Source of the DNA: JAAYAY01 sp964429355
GTDB lineage: Bacteria; Planctomycetota; Planctomycetia; Pirellulales; Thermoguttaceae
Reading direction: 5' to 3'
Length of the DNA: 17,879 bases
Assembly (NCBI GenBank): GCA_964429355.1
Contig: CAYSCH010000187.1
Coordinates: 1-17,879 of the forward strand
This document shows positions 1 through 6,913 of the stretch, piece by piece (position 1 is the stretch's first letter; each line of letters starts with the position of its first letter). Both the position numbers and the translations under genes were made by a program. Under the pieces are notes generated by a model that saw only the letters and a program-made list of their open reading frames with translations, did no database searches and was not told the DNA's origin.

Positions 1-11
1 AGGTGGCGCGA

Positions 12-24
12 TTGATTAAATCAA
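12..24. repeat. Short AT-rich dyad
   Basis: A perfect 6-base inverted repeat around one central base, TTGATTAAATCAA, lies near the left edge, downstream of the DUF1269 gene. It is more AT-rich than its surroundings. It could be a protein binding site for a gene outside the window or a chance palindrome; nothing in view decides this. Confidence 0.25.
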
Positions 25-124
25 CAGATCGCTCGTCCGGATGGTGAGAGGGATTGACAGCTAACACGCTGCTCCCAGAACCGCTGGTGGCATGTTTGCT
101 CTGCTAGCGGCTCGCTGACCTTCA

Positions 125-631
125 TCAAGTCGATGCCACTTCCTTCTTCACCGCATCCAGGGCCGCCTGGAGTTTCGCTTCCTCTTCATGCGTCAGCGAA
201 GTCTTCAGCACCTTGCCACCGCAGCCCTGAATCTCTTCCAACACCTTGTCTGGAGTAGCCTTTCGAACAAGCACGAACAAGGCCGACGATCCCGGCTGCA
301 TTGTCGAGGCCAGTTCCTTCATGAATTTGTCGTCGATGCCCAGATCGGTCAGGGCACCGGAGATCGCTCCTGCTGTGGCACCAATGGCAAGCCCGAACAA
401 TGGGCTGAGAAAGATGGTGCCGATCAGCAATCCCCAGAACCCACCGCTCGTCGCACCCGCCGCCGTCAAGTTCACCGCCTGGTTGAGCCTGATCTTTCCA
501 TCTTGCTTGCGGATGGCGACAACCGCATCCTCCAAGTCGATGAGGTATTCCCGCTGAAGCTTCAACAGTTTCAACCGAAGTTCTTCCGCCTGCAATTCGT
601 TGTCAAAACCGATCACGACGAGGTTAGCCAT
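125..631 (-). CDS. DUF1269 family protein
   Basis: This 168-residue protein matches the DUF1269 pattern. It begins MANLVVIGFDNE, continues with an amphipathic helix rich in Leu and Lys, then a short beta-rich stretch (DAVVAIRKQDGKIRL). A long Gly/Ala-rich hydrophobic hairpin follows at about residues 57-92 (with GGFWGLLIGTIFLSPLFGLA), and the charged C-terminal half has alternating helix and strand. Family members are thought to be membrane-associated and their function is unknown; some are described as stress-related. The ATG at 631 has a weak purine-rich stretch (AGAAGGG) about ten bases upstream. A TATAAT element lies about 60 bases upstream. The length is normal for the family and I see no defect. 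The family call is by pattern; no biochemical role is claimed. Confidence 0.85.
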   Translation of the reverse strand: MANLVVIGFDNELQAEELRLKLLKLQREYLIDLEDAVVAIRKQDGKIRLNQAVNLTAAGATSGGFWGLLIGTIFLSPLFGLAIGATAGAISGALTDLGIDDKFMKELASTMQPGSSALFVLVRKATPDKVLEEIQGCGGKVLKTSLTHEEEAKLQAALDAVKKEVAST

Positions 632-691
632 GGGTCAAAGCCCTTCTGTTAGGGATGTTTAAGTGGGCTCCTTGAGCATTCCTGCAAGCGG

Positions 692-697
692 ATTATA
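692..697 (-). promoter_or_regulatory. Candidate -10 element for the DUF1269 gene
   Basis: On the minus strand the sequence reads GTTATAATCCG, a perfect TATAAT hexamer with an added upstream G. It lies about 60 bases before the ATG at 631. No good TTGACA-like -35 is seen at the usual distance. The same 8-mer GTTATAAT followed by TCCG occurs upstream of the 899-residue protein gene (5762-5767), which supports a promoter role. Confidence 0.4.
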
Positions 698-854
698 ACA
701 GGACACTGACTTTGGAAAAGTCGAGGGGACGCCTCGCTCACACTGCCCAAGGGCCTGCTGGACCTCCTTGATGCCACACACCACTCTTTCCATGTCCTTG
801 GACAGGCCGACAATGGTCTGCTAGTCACAGCTCACCGCTACCCCCTAACATCAG

Positions 855-1061
855 CTAGGGATTGACCAGTTCGTCGATCTGCCTGTTTCGTTGTTCGGAT
901 GGAGCCTGCAATCCTTGAATCTCCCGGATCAATATGCCAATCCGTCCGTTCCTGATTCCACGGATCATGGCAACCACGAGGATCAGACAGCCCAAGGCGA
1001 TAAGTGGCGTCCTGAGTCGGAATTGAAACCAGCGGCGGCGTTTGGGAAAGTTCTCATCCAT
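855..1061 (-). CDS. Small single-pass membrane protein
   Basis: A 68-residue protein starting MDENFPKRRRWFQFRLRT. A basic, aromatic N-terminus leads into one hydrophobic segment (about residues 19-33, PLIALGCLILVVAMI) and then a charged helix-like tail with several Arg, Gln and Glu. The RxFxFRLRTPLIAL pattern before the membrane segment is a recurrent signature in Pirellula-type planctomycetes and is the main reason to call it real. An in-frame extension upstream to 1394 is possible but would translate the inverted-repeat element at 1149-1285, so I rejected it in favour of the ATG at 1061. No clear Shine-Dalgarno is present. The function is unknown; a small membrane anchor or scaffold is a guess. 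Confidence 0.6.
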   Translation of the reverse strand: MDENFPKRRRWFQFRLRTPLIALGCLILVVAMIRGIRNGRIGILIREIQGLQAPSEQRNRQIDELVNP

Positions 1062-1148
1062 CGGATTGCCCGATTCTATCGATCCAATCGACCGTTCGAC
1101 AAGCGGCCTCCACGAGCAGGAATAGAACTCAGAGTGAAAACGATGGAA

Positions 1149-1285
1149 CCACAAAGAACACGAAAACATGCAAAAACAGGCGTGTCTGGCCACCAATGAG
1201 TTGATCTCTTCCGTGCGTGCGAACCATCCCTTACCCCTCGTTCTCTGCCCCGCTTTTCGTGCCTTTTTGTGTTTTTCGTGGCTAT
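1149..1285. repeat. Inverted-repeat element with CCACRAARAACACRAAA arms
   Basis: The left arm (1149-1177) reads CCACAAAGAACACGAAAA and onward. The right arm (1252-1284) on the opposite strand reads CCACGAAAAACACAAAAA and onward, so the two form imperfect inverted copies around roughly 75 bases. The arms themselves have an internal rhythm of CAC(A/G)AAA units. Repeats of this kind (strings of cacgaaaaacac) are often seen in intergenic regions of planctomycete, verrucomicrobial and related genomes and are often mistranslated as HEKHKKARK-like peptides. It may be a small non-autonomous element or a structured intergenic repeat. No transposase is associated. Confidence 0.6.
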
Positions 1286-1317
1286 TCTTCTGCAGTTTGA
1301 GAATAGAACGAATCCGA

Positions 1318-1541
1318 TCAAGCCTCCAAGCAATCCTTGTCGGCCTCACGGGCCTCCGCCCGAATCCGCTCTGCATCCATCTGAACGATTGCATTCAGTT
1401 TCGGATTGACCCGGTTCTGCTGCCCTGCTCCCATGCCTTCACCTCGGCATCCTTGTACGGCCACCAGAGGATGCCGCCGCACGACAAAACGATCATCAGC
1501 ACCACGACCCATTAGATAATTCGCCGGCAGGATTTCCTCAT
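1318..1541 (-). pseudogene. Decayed small membrane-protein gene
   Basis: From the ATG at 1541 the frame reads MRKSCRRII, hits TAA at 1514-1512, and continues in the same frame as WVVVLMIVLSCGGILWWPY then KDAEVKAWEQGSRTG. That is a basic N-terminus, one strong hydrophobic segment and a charged tail, as in many planctomycete small membrane proteins. The frame then closes (IRN-stop), while the next frame continues as a helix-like NPKLNAIVQMDAERIRAEAR and ends at 1318. Joining the two needs one stop-codon change and one frameshift. An 89-residue open frame also spans 1318-1587, but it translates the hydrophobic stretch into an Arg/Gly-rich peptide, so I prefer the broken-gene reading. The region sits just upstream of the intact small membrane protein on the same strand. 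Confidence 0.4.
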
Positions 1542-1670
1542 GGAGGATTCCTGCAAGAATGGTGATGTCACGAGTGAATTGGCCCATTCAGACCATCTTG
1601 GAAGCGACTCAGATGCTCCTTGAAACTTGGGTGCATGTAGCCTTTTTGCCGCTCGAAGATCTTTAGCTCG

Positions 1671-2616
1671 CTATTCGTCTTCGTCTCCCGAAGACTTGAT
1701 CGACCCCTCGAATTCCTTAATGGCCTTCTCAACTGCCTCGATTCGTTTTCTCACCTGCGGGCTGGCCAGCAACAGTTTGGCAACCTCCGCATCAAGCTGT
1801 TCTTTCTCCTTCTTGGACAGGGCCTCATATCGATGGAGCTTCTTCTGCAGCAACACGTCTGTTATCTCTATGTCCGTAACTTCGGCATTTTTTCGTGAGT
1901 ACCAGTTCTCTCTTGACTGGCGGTCGTTTCAATTCCCTCGCTTGTTCGGAATTGCTCTCCAGCATCCCTTGCGGCTTTCTCCAGCGTCCTAAACGACTGT
2001 CGTTCCGGATCATGTGTTTCAGAAGAAGTATCGCTTGGTAGTGAGGTAGCTCTCTCGAAAACGCCCTCGGTCCCATTCCTACGTTCTCAGGCTCACCTCT
2101 TGCATCTTGAGCTTCCTCCAACGCCTTTAGAACAAGCGACCAGGCACTCTTGTCGCCCGCAAGGTACGCGTCAGTACTGGATTCACGCGAGAAACCCGGG
2201 GAACCAGGATCTTTCAGTTCGAGTACCAGGACGGAACGAATGCTCCCCGATGCCGATAGCTCCAAATCAACCGCCTCTAACCGTGCGCACCAACCGACCC
2301 AGTAGAGGTCTGCGTAACCAACCCGCAATTGCTGCGCATTGTCGGGGTGCGGACGCTCAGAGGGCTCGAGAGCATCCGCACCCCGACTTGCGGCTGCGCG
2401 GCACCACAGATGAGCTAAGGCAACGTGCACGGCGTGCTCAGTGATTTCGTTTTTTTTGCAGAACTCCTCGATTTCCGATTCTACGTCACACTTCGGTGTA
2501 GGTTCACGTTCATTCGCGTTGGACGGAACGAGAAAGATGGCTAGCTGCGAGAACAGGCCCAAAAGGAGTGCAGCACATCCGATTCGCCGGACAGCGTTCA
2601 CGTCAAGTCGTGGCAT
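1671..2616 (-). pseudogene. Exported hypothetical protein, frame broken twice
   Basis: The ATG at 2616 (MPRLDVNAVRR) has AGGGG seven bases upstream and opens a signal-peptide-like segment (CAALLLGLFSQLAIFLVP). A soluble region follows with DVESEIEEFCKKNEITEHAV and LVLKALEEAQDARGEPENVG. Near a GGG run at 2072-2074 the protein-like reading moves to another frame (TEGVFERATSLPSDTSSETH to ETTASQERTGTHEK), which itself fails at the run of six A at 1888-1893. It then moves again to a Lys/Glu-rich coiled-coil-like end (EVTDIEITDVLLQKK to SIKSSGDEDE) stopping at 1671. Both shifts are repaired by adding one base to a homopolymer. Without repair the first frame runs to 1825 with an Arg-rich tail. The frame is also open upstream to a GTG at 2733 (NAYHIEGNGYVDQDGNAVEP), so a longer N-terminus is possible. 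I do not recognise the family. Confidence 0.5.
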
Positions 2617-2804
2617 CGTAATACCCCTGCCGTTTTCTCGGTACTCCCAGAAAGGCTCCGGCTCCACCGCATTGCCATCCTGGTCCACATAGCCGTTGCC
2701 CTCAATGTGGTACGCGTTCAGTACTATTCGCACTACGAATCGGACACGTATACCGACCCTCCTTTCCCCCTTTGTTCTTTGGCAATCAGCATAGCGTACA
2801 TCAC

Positions 2805-2838
2805 GCCACCTCGCCCAATCGTGCCACGGCGAGGTGGC
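2805..2838 (-). terminator. Strong hairpin after the 899-residue protein gene
   Basis: A perfect 11-base inverted repeat (GCCACCTCGCC and its complement) encloses a 12-base loop. It lies about 80 bases beyond the stop codon of the minus-strand gene ending at 2918. No U-run follows on either strand, so it is not a classical intrinsic terminator. Its core CCTCGCC...GGCGAGG is shared with the hairpin at 6845-6877, also just after a minus-strand gene, which supports a transcript-end or RNA-stability role. Confidence 0.5.
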
Positions 2839-2917
2839 TTGCCGGCCGCGATTCTGAACCTCGGTGAAACGCAGGGCACCGTCACCCGCCGGTTGGCGTC
2901 ATCGGCGGCGTTCGAGC

Positions 2918-5617
2918 TCACTTCCGCTCGACCGTCACCACCGCATGGAGTCCGTCCTCCAGGAACGTCAACCCCATCGTCACGCCGCCAAACTCTTCCA
3001 GCAGCTTGCCCATGGGGCTGTCTGCCGCCGGGGCAACGCCTTGCCGCGGCAACATGGCCGTGCCGTGCTGGCTGCAGACGACCTGCCGGCCGTCCGGCGA
3101 AAGCTCGTACTTGCCGCCATCGGGGCAGAAGAAGTGAACCGCGTGGGCCGCATCGGCCTGACGCAAGACCGTCCCCGCATCCGCGCTGCCGGCCGAAACC
3201 GCCGCCTTGGCCGCCGACGAAAGAGGCCCAAGATTGTTGAGGCAGGCCTCGCGGCTCGATTCAGCCCAGCCGAGATGGAATGTGGAAAGCACCTCCCGCC
3301 AGTTTTCGGGCCGGATTCGCACCATGGCATGCGCCGTCGGACCCGGGTCATGGTCCGGCGCCTTCTGGCCGGCGTCCGCCGTTTGCAGGGCCTGCAAGTC
3401 TTCGAGAATGAACCGTTTGCTGGCCACGTAGAGGCCGTCGCCCACACGGGCATAAAACATCCGCCACTTCACCGGTCCAAAGCCAATCGTGTAGCAGCGG
3501 ATCTGCTCGTCCGTGCTGCCCAGCGGCAACCGGTAGAAATCCAGTTCCAGGTCGAACCACCCGTCACGATCGCCGGCCCGGGCAATCTCCGCGGCGTAGA
3601 CGTCGAGACGCTCCAAGGTCCGGTCGACCAAGTCGGCGTCTTGGACCGGAATCGAAATGTAGACTGGCGAGTTGAGCGACGCGATCAAGTAGCTGACCCA
3701 CAGCATGTTGTCGTCAAAACCGCCCCGCCCGCCGCGGAAACTGCGGACCATTTCGCCCAGGGATTCGGTCAGGTTGAAGTCGAAAGTCGGCGAGGCGTCG
3801 TACACATGAAAACCCACCTGATTGCCGAGCCCCTCGTAAATGCATTGTCGGACCAGTCTCGAATCTTCCTCCGACGGTTCGACCCCGCGATTGCGGAGAA
3901 AGAACACGCTCGGCATCTTCACCTCCTGGCTGAGTTCCGGTTTCTTGAACCTCGTGGCCACCGTGAAGATATTCCGTTTCGGCACGGGCAGGCAGTCGAG
4001 CGGTTCCGGTTCCCCACTGAGCACCCCGGACAGGCCCGAGTAGACGGAATTGTCGATCAACGGGAGGATGATGGTTTCGGCACGGTATTGATCCGGTGTG
4101 ACCTGGATGCGAATCGCGATAGGATCGAAGAACCGCCGCCAGTACTGGCTGTACCGCTGCACGAACTGCCGGTATTGTTCCGCCTCGGCGGGCGTAACTG
4201 AGCGGACGGCCGTCTCGCAGCAGGGCACCAGCGACATGGCGTGCCCGTGATGGGTGCAAACCCCGGTCAGCCCGTCAGCCGCCAGTTCGTAGCGTCCTCC
4301 ATCGGGGCAGCGGTACTTGCCGGTGCCGAGCTCGCCCGGCGCACATTTTGACTCCGCCAGTTCGGCAATCGATTCAGGCAGTCGCCCTTGCTGCGTCTGG
4401 AACAGCAGCGACCCATGGCTGATCATCCGCAGGTGGTTGTAGCACAACATTCGCCGCTGAGAAGTCAACTTCAGCTCTGGCCCGACAATGCGGCGGATGA
4501 ACGGATCGGAGAGGTAGATGAATCCATCTTCCTCCTTCGTTCCCAGCGGCATGAGCGTGCGGATGTACTTCAATTCGGTCGACTCTCCCAGTCGCCTGAC
4601 GGGTTTGCCGCCCAACTTTTCGCCCAGCGCGGCCGCGATCACCCGCTCCAAGGCCGTCTTGGAGTTGCTCCGCACGTGCAGGTCCGGCCTGGGATAGGCC
4701 GAGAAGACACAGACACTTCGGTCCGGCGTGGCAATGTGGACATAATCCACCCCGAGTACCTTGCCCGTCGTGCGAGTTGCCTCGGGGCTCGACTTCTCCG
4801 CCCCCTCGAGAAAACCGTCCATTCGCAAGCGGAAGACATCCGGCTGCTTGACGGCAAACAGAAGCGTTGTGTCAGTGCCGGCGCGGAAGTAGAGATCGCT
4901 CCCTGTCATGGCCACCGAGTCAACAACCGTGTCGTAAAACGGCCGGGTGAGCGGGTCGGTCTGAATGGCCAATTGCGTCTTGAGCCGCGAGCTGGTCAGC
5001 GCGGTCGTGGCGCTGGCAATCGTCTGCGCAAACATGTGGGCCCCCCAGCGATCCCCCAACTCAGCCACTTGCAGGAGCTTTTCGACCGATTCGAATCGCA
5101 CGAAGTATTGGTCCTCGGGCACCGCCATGGCCAGACTGGAAACCTCGGGCCGTCTCCCCGCAACGTTCTGGGCCGCGAGCATCTCGCCCCAGGGGTGGCT
5201 CTTGACGGCTGGCCCTTCGAGGGCTGAGATCTTGAACGTTTCCTTGTCGGCTTTGCCCATGTCGCCCACGAGCCCATCGACGTCGCCCACCATGGCGTCC
5301 AGTTGCAGGGTCTCCTGGACCGCGTGGGCTGCGGAGAAGAGGGCAAACAGGTCAACCTGCCGCTCGGGACCCCGCTCGGGCCGGTTCAACGCTCGGATCT
5401 GGCCGGCCACCTCGTCCTGCTTGCCCTCGTTTCGAGCAAGCTGCAGAGCAACATACTGGAGATACGTGTCGTGCGGGTACAGATTTAGCTCCCGCCGGGC
5501 TTCCTCCAACGTCCAGGGCTTCGCGGCATTCGGCTCCTGAGCCTCAGCCCAGCCCGCCGCGATCACTGCTAGCGCAGCAAATCCCACCAAGATCCCGAAA
5601 TACGGATGTCGGAACAT
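2918..5617 (-). CDS. Large secreted protein with two CPDGG-Cys/His motifs
   Basis: An 899-residue protein with a clear signal peptide (MFRHPYFGILVGFAALAVIA, likely cleaved near AEAQ). The ATG at 5617 has AGGAG eight bases upstream and a TATAAT-type element about 145 bases upstream. The family is not recognised with confidence; the first 400 residues resemble the DUF3352-like secreted proteins of planctomycetes (strand-rich, with FSAYPRPDLHV-type segments). Two matching motifs stand out: YRCPDGGRYEL with Cys437 and Cys454-THHGH, and FFCPDGGKYEL with Cys831 and Cys848-SQHG. Both have Cys 17 residues apart. Similar CP-GG-Y...C-HG motifs occur at the ends of pilin-like and DUF1559-like proteins. 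A Gln/Arg-rich helix (LLFQTQQGRLPESIAELAES) precedes the first motif, as in those proteins. It probably acts outside the cytoplasm; the function is unknown. Confidence 0.85.
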   Translation of the reverse strand: MFRHPYFGILVGFAALAVIAAGWAEAQEPNAAKPWTLEEARRELNLYPHDTYLQYVALQLARNEGKQDEVAGQIRALNRPERGPERQVDLFALFSAAHAVQETLQLDAMVGDVDGLVGDMGKADKETFKISALEGPAVKSHPWGEMLAAQNVAGRRPEVSSLAMAVPEDQYFVRFESVEKLLQVAELGDRWGAHMFAQTIASATTALTSSRLKTQLAIQTDPLTRPFYDTVVDSVAMTGSDLYFRAGTDTTLLFAVKQPDVFRLRMDGFLEGAEKSSPEATRTTGKVLGVDYVHIATPDRSVCVFSAYPRPDLHVRSNSKTALERVIAAALGEKLGGKPVRRLGESTELKYIRTLMPLGTKEEDGFIYLSDPFIRRIVGPELKLTSQRRMLCYNHLRMISHGSLLFQTQQGRLPESIAELAESKCAPGELGTGKYRCPDGGRYELAADGLTGVCTHHGHAMSLVPCCETAVRSVTPAEAEQYRQFVQRYSQYWRRFFDPIAIRIQVTPDQYRAETIILPLIDNSVYSGLSGVLSGEPEPLDCLPVPKRNIFTVATRFKKPELSQEVKMPSVFFLRNRGVEPSEEDSRLVRQCIYEGLGNQVGFHVYDASPTFDFNLTESLGEMVRSFRGGRGGFDDNMLWVSYLIASLNSPVYISIPVQDADLVDRTLERLDVYAAEIARAGDRDGWFDLELDFYRLPLGSTDEQIRCYTIGFGPVKWRMFYARVGDGLYVASKRFILEDLQALQTADAGQKAPDHDPGPTAHAMVRIRPENWREVLSTFHLGWAESSREACLNNLGPLSSAAKAAVSAGSADAGTVLRQADAAHAVHFFCPDGGKYELSPDGRQVVCSQHGTAMLPRQGVAPAADSPMGKLLEEFGGVTMGLTFLEDGLHAVVTVERK

Positions 5618-5988
5618 GACTCTATCTCCTGGGCACAGAACGATCTACAGCCGGCGGATGGGGTGGCCGCCTGCAGGCAGCGTCCCACAGCCGTATTCCC
5701 GAAACACGGGTCGCAATGGACCAGTCGTACCTGCCCCCTTCCCAGGCTCGATACCGCCGGAATTATAACGCAACCCCCACCAAAGAATCCGAATTATTCC
5801 GAGATCACCAGTCCCTGCACATCACCCTGGAACGGCAAGCCCCACAAACTCAACATACCCAGACGCAGTGTTCCCTGTCTTCTCCCGTCGTTCCACCAGC
5901 ATGGCAATGCCCTCCCTCATTACGTGCGCATTGGGCGTCTGAGGGGGATCATCCTAACATGCCACACGACCGGTTGCGAGACTCGGCA
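5618..5988. other. Intergenic region, no supported gene
   Basis: These 371 bases lie between the hydrolase gene end and the 899-residue protein start, both on the minus strand. They hold one candidate promoter (5762-5767) and the ribosome binding site for the 5617 start. A 32-codon frame on the minus strand (5920-5822) and a 20-codon frame overlapping it look partly protein-like but lack support. No RNA gene was recognised. Confidence 0.5.
5762..5767 (-). promoter_or_regulatory. Candidate -10 element for the 899-residue protein gene
   Basis: The minus strand reads GCGTTATAATTCCGG with a perfect TATAAT, about 145 bases upstream of the ATG at 5617. The -35 region is not recognisable. The match to the DUF1269 upstream element (GTTATAAT then CCG) is the main support. 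If used, it would give a leader of roughly 140 bases. Confidence 0.4.
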
Positions 5989-6756
5989 CTATGGCAGACT
6001 ATCGAGGAACTGGATCAGTTTGTCGTAGAATTCCGGCGGTTGCGGGTCGTTGTGATCGCCTCCCTCGATCACCAGAAACTGCTTGGGCTGGTTGGCGGCC
6101 TCAAAGAGGCGTCGGCCGACCTCGAAGGGGACGATTCGGTCGGCATTCCCGTGGCTCTGCAGCAGCGGACCACGAAAGGACTGGATCTTGGCGATCGAGT
6201 CGAAACGCGTGCGAAGAAACCGTCGCAGGGGCAACCAGGGATAGTGGATGGCCGCCATTTCGGCAATCGACGTGAACGTGCTTTCCAGAACCAGGGCCCG
6301 GGCGCCATCCTGGGCGAGGTCAACAGAAACGGCACCGCCAAGAGAACGCCCCATGAGCACAACCTCTCCGAGGTCGATTCCTTCTCGATCGGCAAGCCAT
6401 GATCGGGCCGAACGGGCATCGTTCAAAATGCCCTTTTCGTGGGGTCGGCCTTCGCTCCGCCCGTACCCCCGGTAGTCGTAGAGCAGGACCGAAGCACCGA
6501 CGAATTGGCTGAGAAGACGAAGCGTCTCGGCTCGATGACTGAGATTCCCGGCATTGCCGTGGCTGAAGAGAATGACAGCACGTGGCTTCTCCCGGCGGAC
6601 GTACCAGGCGTGGAGGCGAGTGCCGTCGCTCGACGGGAATGTCACGTCTTCAAAGTCGAGGCCTGCCGGGTTCCACTCGCCAACCGGATAGCGGGCGGGA
6701 AAGAACATGAATGATTCTTCCAGAATCATCGAGACCATCTCCACCGCGGATCGCAT
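5989..6756 (-). CDS. Alpha/beta hydrolase (YfhR/ABHD13-like)
   Basis: A 255-residue serine hydrolase of the alpha/beta fold, similar to the YfhR/Bem46/ABHD13 group. The oxyanion-loop motif SHGNAGNLSHR is near residues 65-75, then YDYRGYGRSEG at 93-103. The nucleophile elbow GRSLGG carries Ser138, the acid is Asp206 in HGNADRIVP, and the catalytic His is His235 in GGDHND. The N-terminal helix (MVSMILEESFMFFPARYP) is hydrophobic and may anchor it to a membrane, as in Bem46 relatives. The frame is open further upstream to a TTG at 6861, but that would translate the hairpin at 6845-6877, so I chose the ATG at 6756; ATG 6738 is another candidate. The substrate cannot be named: esters, lipids or peptides are all possible. 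It lies downstream of the DUF1571 gene on the same strand, with a hairpin between. Confidence 0.9.
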   Translation of the reverse strand: MRSAVEMVSMILEESFMFFPARYPVGEWNPAGLDFEDVTFPSSDGTRLHAWYVRREKPRAVILFSHGNAGNLSHRAETLRLLSQFVGASVLLYDYRGYGRSEGRPHEKGILNDARSARSWLADREGIDLGEVVLMGRSLGGAVSVDLAQDGARALVLESTFTSIAEMAAIHYPWLPLRRFLRTRFDSIAKIQSFRGPLLQSHGNADRIVPFEVGRRLFEAANQPKQFLVIEGGDHNDPQPPEFYDKLIQFLDSLP

Positions 6757-6844
6757 CTGCCCGAGGCGGCGCGATTGGGCGCCGGGGGTTACCGGACTCG
6801 GCAACTCGCGACCCGCGCCATCCTCGCTGAAGAAATAGCAACGA

Positions 6845-6877
6845 CCTCGCCCCTCCGGCAAAAATGGAGAGGCGAGG
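6845..6877 (-). terminator. Hairpin after the DUF1571 gene
   Basis: Arms CCTCGCC and GGCGAGG continue after one mismatch into CTCC and GGAG, giving an imperfect 12-base stem with a 9-base loop (6857-6865). It begins about 37 bases past the DUF1571 stop codon and precedes the hydrolase gene, so it probably ends or processes the DUF1571 transcript. No U-run follows. It has the same arm core as the hairpin at 2805-2838. Confidence 0.5.
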
Positions 6878-6913
6878 CCGCTGCTTGTCCCACTCGGCAG
6901 TGATGGCGTCGAA

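Noticed and set aside
659..793. 44-codon frame on the minus strand (MERVVCGIKEVQQALGQ)
   Set aside because: The first half looks helix-like, but it contains the TATAAT element for the DUF1269 gene, has no ribosome site and no recognised family.
1062..1394. N-terminal extension of the small membrane protein
   Set aside because: It translates the inverted-repeat element into a Lys/His/Arg-rich peptide; the ATG at 1061 gives a membrane protein of the expected type.
2733..2921. 62-codon frame on the minus strand after the 899-residue gene
   Set aside because: Its GTG overlaps the upstream stop, but it runs across the perfect hairpin at 2805-2838 and shows no domain; more likely read-through of a 3' untranslated region.
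2864..4201. 445-codon open frame on the plus strand
   Set aside because: It is antisense to the 899-residue secreted protein, is very rich in Arg, His and Pro, and has no family pattern; the minus strand has a signal peptide, ribosome site and ordered motifs.
5822..5920. 32-codon frame on the minus strand (MREGIAMLVERREKTGN)
   Set aside because: Short, lies in the leader region upstream of the 899-residue gene, and overlaps another equally protein-like short frame; support is too thin.
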